A stretch of DNA of 64,000 nucleotides from Dendrolimus kikuchii. Its lineage: Eukaryota; Arthropoda; Insecta; Lepidoptera; Lasiocampidae. The stretch's first letter is position 1; the number at the start of each line of letters is the position of its first letter. The position numbers and the translations under genes were made by a program. The stretch spans positions 8,877,501-8,941,500 of the forward strand of contig CM034402.1 in the NCBI GenBank assembly GCA_019925095.2, read 5' to 3'. Below are positions 55,168 to 64,000 of this stretch, in pieces. Below the pieces are notes generated by a model, which saw only the letters and a program-made list of their open reading frames with translations, searched no databases and was not told the origin of the DNA.

Positions 55168-56361
55168 CTATTTAGCCTTTGCTTGGACATTTGTTAGCTT
55201 TGTGGGATCATATTTATATGTTTTCTGTAATGGTCCTTTGCCAGCTTTTGTGAAAATCATCTCATCTATCCTCTGTCTATCTGCCAAGTCTCTTGAAAGT
55301 TTAAGATTTGTCCATGACTCTTTTGCACCTTCGACAAAACCTTTCTTTTTTATTGGCAAAGTTTCTGTTGAGTGTTTCAATAATTTAGGTATCTTGAAAT
55401 ATTCCCTAACGGCTGGAATCTTCAATAGTCCCACTTGTCCAAGTGATATGAAATTACTTGAACACCAGTACACAAGTATTGCACCGGGGAAGTTAATTGT
55501 GAAGGGTATCATAATTAGTGGTATTGCTCTTAAAAAGTAGCGCATCATATGCATGTTTGATGCATCAAGTCGCCCTCCGTCCACACCCAATTCAATTGTT
55601 GCCCACATTGTTGCACTTGTTACTAATGGAAGTAGAAAAAACTGATCAGGTACAGTCAAATCCATAAACCACCATAGCCCACCATGGGTCATACTTTCAA
55701 CTGGACAGTTAGCCATCCCTCTTAGCCCCATAAAGAACGAAATGAAAAAGGGTGCTTGTGCTAATGGCACTACCATATTCTTGAGAGGATTTAGTCCTTT
55801 TTGTTTCATAAACTGCATCATTTCTTGAGCATACCTTGCAGCTTCTAATTGATTACCAGTCTGCCTTGCTTGGGTCATTTTGAGCTGAAGTAACTGGATT
55901 TCAGGCAGATTATTGTTCATTAGGGCAGTGTTCCTTTGTGACATGATTACAAGAGGGAACATTGCAAGGCGAACGACTATGGTACCGATTACAATAGTAC
56001 CCCACCATGGTATATCAAGTGATACATGGAGATACTCCAAAGCGTTCTGTATAAGCCCCACTGGCCCCCAACCACCAAGTCCTAAGCTAGCAAAAGTTGG
56101 TTCACCATTTGCAGCAAGTGATTGCACTGTCTCTGATATATCTGCTATAGTAGCAGGATCTGGCACTGGTGGTGGTTCTGGTATATTGTCCAATAAAGGA
56201 ACGATTTTTGCTGCATCGGTGCCGCCGGTCGAAACAGATCTAACAGATCCAGCTGAAGAATACACATAATAAACCTTTGCTTTTCTAACCTCCAAGTTCC
56301 TTTCACACAATAAATTAATAACTGCACTTCGGCGGCCGTGTCTGCTCAGTAATTTAAACAT
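55168..56361 (-). CDS. OXA1L: Mitochondrial inner membrane protein insertase OXA1L
   Basis: A single-exon frame of 397 residues from ATG 56,361 (MFKLLSRHGRRSAVINLLC, basic and Ser/Arg-rich like a mitochondrial presequence) to TAG at 55,168. The frame is open a few codons further upstream, but only with a TTG. A Pro-rich linker (PEPPPVPDP, ~62-69) precedes the YidC/Oxa1 core. Hydrophobic segments lie near residues 118-140 (WWGTIVIGTIVVRLAMFPLVI), 195-212 (VVPLAQAPFFISFFMG), 240-257 and 276-308 (IPLIMIPFTINFPGAILVYW). Between the first two is the charged matrix loop (QLEAARYAQEMMQFMKQKG) typical of the family. Oxa1 inserts mitochondrially encoded and some imported proteins into the inner membrane and binds ribosomes through its C-terminal matrix tail; the tail here is basic but shorter than in vertebrates. 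It lies head-to-head with DDI1. The lack of introns could mean a retrocopy, but the frame is intact. Confidence 0.96.
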   Translation of the reverse strand: MFKLLSRHGRRSAVINLLCERNLEVRKAKVYYVYSSAGSVRSVSTGGTDAAKIVPLLDNIPEPPPVPDPATIADISETVQSLAANGEPTFASLGLGGWGPVGLIQNALEYLHVSLDIPWWGTIVIGTIVVRLAMFPLVIMSQRNTALMNNNLPEIQLLQLKMTQARQTGNQLEAARYAQEMMQFMKQKGLNPLKNMVVPLAQAPFFISFFMGLRGMANCPVESMTHGGLWWFMDLTVPDQFFLLPLVTSATMWATIELGVDGGRLDASNMHMMRYFLRAIPLIMIPFTINFPGAILVYWCSSNFISLGQVGLLKIPAVREYFKIPKLLKHSTETLPIKKKGFVEGAKESWTNLKLSRDLADRQRIDEMIFTKAGKGPLQKTYKYDPTKLTNVQAKAK

Positions 56362-57661
56362 GTTTGCAAAGTGCAATTAAAAATACTTTATCTATAAAAA
56401 ATATAAAATTTTAATGCAATCAATTTCGTAATTTCGGCACATTTCTGACATTGACATTTGACATATAAAAGAATGAACATAGCGAACTAAAAGAATGAAC
56501 ATAAAATTATCGTGAATAACCATTCATAATTTCATAAATCTTTCTAATGGTTGATCATTAACAGGTTTAAATACTACTTGATGCCTTTTTTGGCTAATGG
56601 ATGAATGACTCACCAACTGGCAGATAACAGCTGACGGCTAAACGCCTGATTTCGATATTATTCAATAATTATTACCCGTTGGCGAAGTGGTTAAAAAGAT
56701 ATTCGTGGCTATTTTGAGAACAACTGGTAATTAGCTGGATTTTAGAATTGTTATTAGCTACCCACCTCTAGAGCGGACTGCCAAACACTTAGGGCTACGT
56801 TCCAATAGAGACTCACAACGACTCTGTTCACGACCGTGATTTTTCCAATTCCAATTGCTTACTGGCGTTATAATTGTAAACCTAAGTGGAATGGTTATTT
56901 GACCCACCTCTTGACATGGGTTGTTATGAGCGTTGTGTGATCGAAAATAATGACGTTACTAGTGACGCTTTCGCCACGACCACAACGACCGAGGTCGCCT
57001 TGTGGAACGGCTAACGGAGTATTTTGGGTGTTTTCAGCTTCGAATGGAACGCGCTGAATATAGTTTTTTTTCATTTTCTTAAGCCTATGTATGTGCTCAG
57101 CTGAACTGTAGGTTATCAACTGGAGCCATCCAAGGGAGTTCTTGTGACAACTCGAAAGGCCACATTTGCCTATAGAGTTCACATTGTTCCCAAAAACACA
57201 TAATTATTACTCAAAGACTATTAATATCCTACAACTACTGTTCATTTTAGAGTAATTTTAGACATTTTAAGAAAATAAAACTGCACAGCACATCTCCTTT
57301 TAGTTCCCGCCAAAAACTCAAAATAACTTTTGTAGTAGTATGTACTATGTACCCCATAGATAAAAAAATGTATATACCTGTTGTTGTAGTAGCCCTACCC
57401 TCCGACGAAAAACTAACCAAATAAAATCTAAATTAATATTTATGTAACAATTTAAATAATGATTTTATAGAAAAAAAAATATCGGTAAACAGGCAGGCAG
57501 AAAGTGATTTCAAATAATTTTAGTATCTATTTTCTATGTGTTATTGTTCGTGGACGTCTTAAATGTTTTGGACATTCATCCCTCTAATTTAAAATACCAC
57601 TACAAACCTGCCTTTCTGAATTTAATAATTCAATTCACACCAAGCAAAGTATCCTTTCACA
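56362..57661. promoter_or_regulatory. Divergent intergenic region between OXA1L and DDI1
   Basis: These 1.3 kb separate two start codons pointing away from each other, so both promoters must lie here or just upstream. No TATA box at a convincing distance is evident. Positions 57,272-57,319 (AAAATAAAACTGCACAGCAC ... TAGTTCCCGCCAAA) match 3128-3180, so part of the region is repeat-derived. The minus-strand 95-codon frame (56,895-57,182) has no recognised domain. Confidence 0.45.
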
Positions 57662-60600
57662 ATGAAAATTACTGTGACTACTCTCAATGATGAAATTTTT
57701 GTTTTGGATGTTTCTGAGGATCTGGAATTGGAAAATTTTAAAGCATTTTGTGAAATAGAATCCGGATTTCCTGCTAAGGATCTGACACTGAACTTCAATG
57801 GTAAACCAATGCTGGACGACAAAAAATCACTCAAAGAACACGGCGTCTGTGACGGAGATGTGATCGTACTTCTGCATATGCTACAGTCTGCATCCAATTT
57901 AAACCTGAATGATTCTAGCCAAGGTAATTTTACCTTCATTGATTATTTTAACTGTTCTAAAAATGTTTGTTTTTACTATAAAATTTATAACAAAAGTTCA
58001 ACCGGCTTTCAGCCTTACCTACGGGCTTAGCAAATTTAGACTTCAGTAGTATTCGAGTACCAATTGGGGCTAGTACTTCAATGGCCGCTAGAAATCCGCC
58101 AGCAGAAGAAGATCCACAAATTATCAGACAAATGTTCTTAGCCAATCCAGACCAACTAGCTTTACTTAAACAAAATAATCCCAGACTTGCCGATGCACTC
58201 TTGAGTGGCAATTTTGGTGAGTTTAACTTTATATTATTCAATTTTATTAAGATTATTGGTTTGTAGTATTAATATTCAAATCATACATTTTCTATAGACA
58301 CATTTGCTTCTGTGCTTCATGAACAAAAGCTTGCCAGAACAGAGCGCCAACAGCAAAGAATAAGGTATTATCTCTGAAATATATAATTATATAATTGTGT
58401 TATATATTGTATCTATGTCTAATTCACTCTTGATTTTGGTTTCTAGAATGATGAATTCAGATCCATTTGATACAGAAGCTCAGAGAATGATTGCTGAAGA
58501 AATTAGGCAAAAAAATATTGAAGCAAATATGGAAGCAGCGATGGAACACAATCCAGAAACATTTGGAAGTGTTGTTATGTTGTATATAAACTGCCATGTC
58601 AATGAGTATGTCCTGATTCTTAAGTTCTACATTATTACTTTAAAAATTTATATCTTTTCTTGAAAAGTCATATTATGTTACAAAAATGTAGGTACATAAT
58701 AATAGATAATTAATTGATAATTCAGCACACATTAAAATAAATATATCACTGACATAATACATATTTAAAGTTATTTAATGTTAAAATTTCAATATAAACT
58801 GATAATAAATTTATACATACATACATAACTTCACACCAGTTCCCTTGCGGGATAGGCATGAACGACAGAGCACCATTCAGGCTTATTCTTACACACCTCA
58901 CTTGCTTCTTTGACATTCATAGCTCTTGTCATGCACAAATAAAATTTATCATAAATTAAAAAGCCAAAACATGAGTATACCCCTGAACTTGATATCTGAT
59001 GGTTGATAACCATAATTCTCAGTGTTGTAGCTAATAACCAACATTAAAGGCATAAATCTGGGGCTCATGCTTCTAGGGAATACACTTAATATTCTCTGTG
59101 GAATTGTTTTTTTCCACAAAATGTGCAAGATTCTGGAAGAGATTGCTCTAAAGCAATATGGCCACCATTTGTTACGGCCTTTTTGCAAAATGACTCTAAA
59201 TTATTTATTTCATGTGTATGTGTAAACAATAAAGAGTTATCTATCTTTTATCTATGTGCTTTGGTGCCATGAGTATCAAATCATGCCCTGGCATCAGCGA
59301 TTACTGCTAATCCGACATGAACATCCAAGTAGTAATAAAGGACATTTCTTTGATGTTTTCCAGGTTTCCAGTAAAGGCATTCATTGACTCTGGTGCACAA
59401 ACAACCATAATGTCTGCTGCATGTGCTGAAAGGTGTAATATTATGCGTCTGGTTGACACGAGGTATGTGTTTTAGTTTCTTCTTCTTCAGCCAATAAAAG
59501 TCCACTGCTGGATGTAGGCCTCCTCAAGTCTGTGCCACATATCCTGAATATAATATACATATAAACATACTGTTTGGTTTACAGATATTATATATGAAGA
59601 TCAATTTGATGTCTGACTATTTTAAATTATTCCAGTTAAGTAATTAAGGTACTGCAATCCTTTAAATTTTTAAAATACACCTTTAACAGCAGATAGTACC
59701 ACATAGATTACACAGGAATGCTGCAACCACTATTTAAATTATCTTGGTTGATAACTGGGTCAATGTGGTTTCATTTTTTAATGTGAAACCCAATTGTTGA
59801 TATCTTACAGATGGGCCGGTATCGCTAAAGGTGTTGGTGTGCAGAAGATTATAGGACGTATTCACATGGTTCAGATGAGAATAGAAAAGGACTTCTTGAC
59901 CACTTCATTCTCTGTCCTTGAAGAGCAACCTATGGATATGTTGCTTGGTTTAGACATGCTTAAACGTCATCAGGTTTGCATAATCTTGGTTAATTTTAAT
60001 GAAAGTTTCCTATGCCAATCACATAATTAATTATAAAGATGTAATATTTGTCTCTATCCTTGGAATAAAGTAATTCTTAAAATTTTTTTACAGCCCCTCT
60101 AGACAAGTGACATTAGGGCTAAATGAATTGAATGGAAATGTATGGAAATGACATATGACAGTTCAGTTCACCATATTTTTTTTTAATGTCCCAAAATTGA
60201 TATATCTCTTTACAGCATTTTACCTAGTGACTTTCCCCACCCTGTCAATATGAACTTTCTTTTAACCCTAGCTGATAAGAAATATGTAAATATGTTATCA
60301 AACTTGTTAACATCTTATAATATATATGTATAGTGTAGTTAGTATAACACTCTGTTTTGTCCACAGAATTTGAATTTACCTGTCAAATTTTTGTCTTTCT
60401 TTTATTTTATGTATATGGACCTGACATTTTATCATCCACTGTGACATTGGTAAAATCAATGCTAATTGCGTTAGAGCCATAATCCTGCACAAAGAAGTAA
60501 AAAAAGAATAAGATAATATTTAGCATAATTATACGTCATTCCCATACATTTTCTAATCTATTCGCTTAGTGATAATGCCACTTGTCTAGGGGTGCAGGAC

Positions 60601-61771
60601 CAAGAGTGTGATTTGAAGTTTGTTTCCCACAAAATTGGCTTAGTACTAATCTTTATATGTGTAATTCTTCTGTGCGTGTGTTTGTAACTGAATTCTTAAA
60701 TGGCAGGACCAATTTTGATGAATTTTTTTATGTCTATTCGGGTGGATTCGTTAATGGTTTAGATTCACAGTTGGACTCGGTAGGTGGCTGGAATCGGGTT
60801 CAAATTTTTTTTTCATGGCAGGACAATGTCTGCTGGGACTGCTAGTAATAATAAAATTAATTACTTTTTCTTAATTGTTCCATGAAATTGATTCTTACAC
60901 AAAATCAAATCTTGAAATTATCTTTGGCATTTTGGAATTTAGGGTTTTTATGTCTACTTAATGACCGTTTACTGTGACCCTATGTCATATATGAATGTGT
61001 AACCTTATTCTTGGGAAGTTTTCATCGTGTGAAAATATAACTTAGTTTTACGTAAATTTGGTCGCCTACGTGTTTGTGTAGGTGGCACCGCTCACAGGCC
61101 GCTACTGCGCTGCTATTCTGTGAATTTTTATGTATATAAATATGAACACAGTCCGCTATATCATACTGCCTTCCCACTGCTGGCGCCCACTTTGACAGTA
61201 AAAGTGTGCTTAATCTAAATGTACACTTACTCTGTGATTCGATCTCTTGTATGCTTGGGTTCAGACATCCTGTATCTATTTAAAAATATGTTGATAAGAC
61301 ATACCTTCATATAGCTGTATTTAGAGTGATTTATGAACCGTAAAGTACTAAAGAAAAATAGACACATCATAAGACCGGACATGTGAGCTGATGAACTGAC
61401 AATGAATAAATCAATGAAATCATATAGAAAGTGTTAAGAAGCCCCAGTGATGTATAGATTTACAATTGTAATGCAAAAAATAATTATTTGCAGTTTCAAC
61501 AATATTTTTGATTGTCATCACTGTTGTTCTTAGAATGCCTCACATGCGTGCCTAGGAGTATATATAAATCTTGAGCTTTCCTGCATATTACTATTATAAA
61601 TATTTCTTTTTATACAGTGTAACATTGACTTAAAACACAATGTTCTTCGTATTGGTACAACGGGCACTGAGACTCCGTTCCTGCCTGAATCTGAGCTGCC
61701 TGAATGTGCTCGCTTGTCTGGTTATTCGGAGGATGAAACCCCCAATCAGTCATTGGAGAAATCTAAGCAAA
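57662..61771 (+). CDS. DDI1: DDI1 homolog, ubiquitin-like/retropepsin shuttle protease (exons 1-7)
   Basis: The start is ATG at 57,662 (CACAATGAAA context). Exons from consensus splice sites with consistent phase: 57,662-57,923; 58,031-58,216; 58,298-58,364; 58,447-58,605; 59,364-59,462; 59,811-59,973; 61,618-61,771, giving 363 codons plus one base. Residues 1-75 are a ubiquitin-like domain ([37 protein letters not shown]). A helical region follows ([55 protein letters not shown]). The retropepsin domain has catalytic Asp ~233 in [13 protein letters not shown], then [29 protein letters not shown], and [13 protein letters not shown]. Ddi1 proteins bind ubiquitinated substrates and the proteasome and act as ubiquitin-dependent proteases; in animals they process the NRF1-type transcription factor. 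Introns 4-7 carry TE insertions. The terminal exon is uncertain and listed separately. Confidence 0.95.
58814..58937 (-). repeat. RTE-like LINE (family R) fragment in DDI1 intron 4
   Basis: The TACATACATACATAACTTCA tail complement is followed by TTCCCTTGCGGGATAGGCAT up to CTCTTGTCATGCAC. Similar AATAAATTTA / AATAAAATTTA sequences on the two sides suggest a target duplication with one indel. Only the last ~120 bp of the LINE was inserted. Confidence 0.85.
59040..59260. repeat. LINE-like 3' end in DDI1 intron 4
   Basis: It ends GTAAACAATAAAGAGTTATC TATC, matching the tail at about 4965-4990 (TACAATAAAGAGTTAT). Upstream ATGGCCACCATTTGTTACGG resembles the non-coding 3' part of a LINE. No open frame. 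Confidence 0.5.
59475..59545. repeat. LINE fragment in DDI1 intron 5
   Basis: AGTCCACTGCTGGATGTAGG CCTCCTCAAG is the well-known CCACTGCTGGACATAGGCCTCC motif of lepidopteran LINE 3' regions. Confidence 0.6.
60640..60846 (-). repeat. CTAG-type repeat, second subfamily, in DDI1 intron 6
   Basis: Reversed relative to 39,824: AATGGTTTAGATTCACAGTT, GGTGGCTGGAATCGGGTTCA, CATGGCAGGACAATGTCTGC and GGACTGCTAGTA. The 62-codon frame across it is repeat-derived. Confidence 0.6.
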
Positions 61772-61870
61772 GTGAGTGTGCCAAAACCAAAAAATTGTGG
61801 CTTGCATTACAATTTTTACAGTTTAAAAAATTAACATCACATTGAAATATTTTTATTAATATTATTTATT

Positions 61871-62018
61871 ATACATACATACATACATACATAACTTCAC
61901 GCCAGTTCCCTTGCGGGGTAGGCACGAACGACAGAGCGCCATTTAGGCCCATTCTTACACACCTTACTTGCTTCTTTGACATTCATAACTCTTGTCATGC
62001 ACACTCGTCTGTTCTTAA
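61871..62018 (-). repeat. RTE-like LINE (family R) fragment in DDI1 intron 7 region
   Basis: ATACATAC repeats, then AACTTCACGCCAGTTCCCTT up to CTCGTCTGTTCTTAA. ATTATTTATTATA on the left (about 61,861) and ATTATTTATTATA on the right (about 62,020) form the target-site duplication. It is very short and 5' truncated. Confidence 0.85.
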
Positions 62019-62466
62019 ACATTATTTATTATAATGTTCATATTTTAGGATTATTTTATGATCCATAGGCATTGACATTGACCTATAGATTTGAACAATG
62101 CTCCTTGTGTGGCATGATTTGCATCTTATAAAAGAGCATTTCGTTGCTGCGGTGTGAAGCAATTTAATACACCAACCTTGTTTGAAGCAAGTTTGGCTTT
62201 ACCCTTTGACTATTGCTGCCGAATACTTTATCTGTATTGTATTTTAAAGAAGAACAATCTAAGTGCATATATGATTCGCACACGGCCACTTTTTTAAATT
62301 TGAAACTTACCATAATTATGTTTCAAAACAGAAATTTAAAATTTATAAGTATGTATGTACATGCCACCCAAGGATATAGTAGCGACTAAGGATATATTAT
62401 CAAAGGCACTAGTTAACCACTGAATTTTATTTTAAGTTATATATTATTAGTGGTATTTATTTGTAG

Positions 62467-62495
62467 GTCAGAATACAAACGAGCGTTTTCAGTAA
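62467..62495 (+). other. DDI1: Candidate DDI1 terminal exon (model A)
   Basis: An acceptor TATTTATTTGTAG ends at 62,466. Joined to exon 7 (phase 1), the frame reads SQNTNERFQ then TAA at 62,493-62,495, giving a 372-residue protein, near the length of vertebrate DDI2 and without a UBA domain. An AATAAA lies about 140 bp downstream. See model B at 63,960. Confidence 0.45.
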
Positions 62496-62913
62496 GACTG
62501 TTGCAGTAGCATTGCCTTGCATCAAACAATTCTGTAAGTTTATGTTTTTAAGTATATGATTATTTCCTATAATAGTAATTACATTTATGGGGTCCTTAAA
62601 ATATGATGATAATAGAAATAGATTGCATTATAGTTAATAAATTACCATTATTTTAAAATGCTTTAGAGTATAATATGAACATACCATATCTTTTGCGATT
62701 GTTTGATACATCGCAAACAAGTTTGAAGAATTTTTGTCAGAACCTTTGTTCTTTGTAAAATTTTGTGCGTTTTTGGCAAGATGTGGGAAGTCCACATTTA
62801 AAGATTATTTTTTGCAATATGTTAAAGATGTTTTGAAATGATTGCAAAACATTCCACAATTACAGCCTATAAAAATATGGGTTTTCTAATCACAGCACGA
62901 TGTAGGCGACCTA

Positions 62914-63078
62914 TTGTTACGAATCTGTAGGGGATTCGTACGATGTAGATTCGAAAATACCGTTGGAATTATCACCAAATTTATTAGAAGTACATAAACG
63001 TAATTGACAGTTCTTACAAATATAGCCGAATACAACAAAACCAAACTCGTTATCACATAAATGCAATTTATATCTCAA
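62914..63078 (-). repeat. Diverged fragment of the solo-LTR-like repeat
   Basis: It starts TTGTTACGAATCTG, with ACCGTTGGAATTATCACC, TTTATTAGAAGTACATAAAC and AATATAGCCGAATACAACAA, parallel to the first part of 22,830-23,273. It is cut off by a CTAG-type repeat at 63,079. Confidence 0.6.
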
Positions 63079-63500
63079 ACTAGGATATGCCCGCGACTTT
63101 GTCCACGCTTGACTTGAAATTCCCGGGACACAAAGTACCACAGCATTATTGTGTCGGAACAAACTAATTTTTATGCATCCGGACAACTACAAACCGCTCC
63201 CGGTAAAATTCCCTGGATAAAAAACACACATTTTATTACATAAAATCTGGTTTCGATTAATTTAAAAAATCGCATTGGAATTGTTTTTTTTTCATTCATT
63301 CTTTTTTTTCGCGCTGAAAAATTTCGGCGCGATGCCCGGGATAAAAACTAGCGCAGATTTTAAGTCTAAGAATTTGCTGTCGATCAGCGAAAACCGCATC
63401 AAAATTTGATCCAGCAGTTTTTACGTGAATCCCGAATAAACCGCCAAACAGACAAGAAATCTTTAAAAAATTGCATCGTGTTCTCCATCGTTTAAATAGT
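63079..63500 (-). repeat. CTAG-ended Helitron-like repeat, longest copy
   Basis: It starts ACTAGGATATGCCCGCGACT, with CACGCTTGACTTGAAATTCC, CGGACAACTACAAACCGCTC and ATCCAGCAGTTTTTACGTGA, and ends CAGACAAGAAATC near TCTCCATCGTTTAAATAGTG. It is the reverse complement of the 19,556 copy and includes extra sequence in the middle. Confidence 0.7.
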
Positions 63501-63597
63501 GTATTGCAGTTTTTTTTTTTAATAGTTATTGATAAAAAAGTAAAATTGCCGTTACAATCCTAGCACTACAGAAAAGACAGTATAAAATTATATTATT

Positions 63598-63912
63598 TCA
63601 TCCGTGCAGGAACGGAGAAAGAATACAATTTCCTGCGGCCCGGCGGCCTGTCGTAAGAGGCGACTAAACAACCCACAGCCAGGTGGTAGAGTATTTGCTC
63701 GACTGGATGGCGACCACCCCTGGTCTAGAGTCTGCCGCCATAACAACCTTGTATTGTGTTCCGGCATTAGTGACCAGGTTCCAGTCTCCTTTAAGAGAGC
63801 AGCAGCGCATTTGTAGCACCTTTGGTGTTGCAAATGTCTATAGACGATGGTAACCGCTTTCCATCAAGTTGGCTGTCTGACTGTCTGCTGAACTCCTGCA
63901 ATAAAAAAATTT
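63598..63912 (+). repeat. Rep-300, full-length A-tailed copy
   Basis: It starts TCATCCGTGCAGGAACGGAG and ends CTGAACTCCTGCAATAAAAAAA. Blocks in order: GCGGCCCGGCGGCCTGTCGT, CCAGGTGGTAGAGTATTTGC, TGTGTTCCGGCATTAGTGAC, GCAGCAGCGCATTTGTAGCA and GATGGTAACCGCTTTCCATC. No open frame is shared between copies as a protein, so it is a SINE-like or LINE-3'-end retroposon. Confidence 0.9.
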
Positions 63913-63959
63913 GTTTACAGTAATGTATTATAACATTAATTTGTTTTCTATCATTTACA

Positions 63960-64000
63960 GCTCATTATATGGAAGACTTAGTATCTTATAGTAATCTGTG
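63960..64000 (+). other. DDI1: Candidate next DDI1 exon (model B), runs off the window
   Basis: A strong acceptor (TTTGTTTTCTATCATTTACAG, ending 63,959) precedes an open segment. In the phase left by exon 7 it reads THYMEDLVSYSNL to the end of the window. If used, DDI1 is longer than model A and could carry the C-terminal UBA domain found in fly and yeast orthologues. It could also be an exon of another gene. Confidence 0.4.

Noticed and set aside
56895..57182. 95-codon minus-strand frame between OXA1L and DDI1
   Set aside because: No recognisable domain, and it lies in the divergent promoter region. Composition does not distinguish it from chance.
58867..59013. Minus-strand frame in DDI1 intron 4
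   Set aside because: It encodes the last residues of the family R LINE (AYPARELV) fused to intron sequence; it is a TE insertion.
1..64000. CRISPR arrays, bacterial operons, Shine-Dalgarno sites
   Set aside because: The window is eukaryotic. The repeats seen are minisatellites or dispersed TEs without regular repeat-spacer structure.

Overview
This is an AT-rich, repeat-dense eukaryotic window. The intron/exon structure, the animal nuclear genes OXA1L and DDI1, the BEL/Pao retroelement, tRNA-derived SINEs and CTAG-bounded repeats of the kind familiar from moths and butterflies all suggest a lepidopteran insect. That taxonomic call is an inference; no species marker is visible.

Layout. Positions 1-55,000 look like a gene desert built from transposable elements (TEs). 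It holds two tRNA-derived SINE families (SINE-A and SINE-B here), an A-tailed ~300-bp retroposon (Rep-300), 3' ends of RTE-like LINEs with TATG tails, CTAG/Helitron-like fragments, foldback MITEs, solo-LTR-like repeats and short tandem duplications. Larger elements are a BEL/Pao retrotransposon (11,959-17,155) that keeps one long reading frame but has lost the reverse transcriptase core; a DDE-type transposase gene of a family I cannot name (26,086-28,285, minus strand), split by a one-base offset in an A run; a nested complex (35,513-39,203) in which Rep-300 is interrupted by a GC-rich non-coding LTR element whose 3' LTR is in turn interrupted by a Jockey-like LINE; and a 1.7-kb foldback element (49,049-50,763).

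Positions 55,168-64,000 hold the only two convincing host genes, divergently transcribed about 1.3 kb apart. OXA1L (minus strand, intronless here) encodes the mitochondrial inner-membrane insertase. DDI1 (plus strand, at least seven exons) encodes the ubiquitin-like/retropepsin-fold shuttle protease. DDI1 introns carry several TE insertions, and its last exon is ambiguous.

The two host genes have no evident joint pathway beyond protein quality control. The main biological content is TE stratigraphy: many insertions have target-site duplications readable by eye, which gives a relative order of events.
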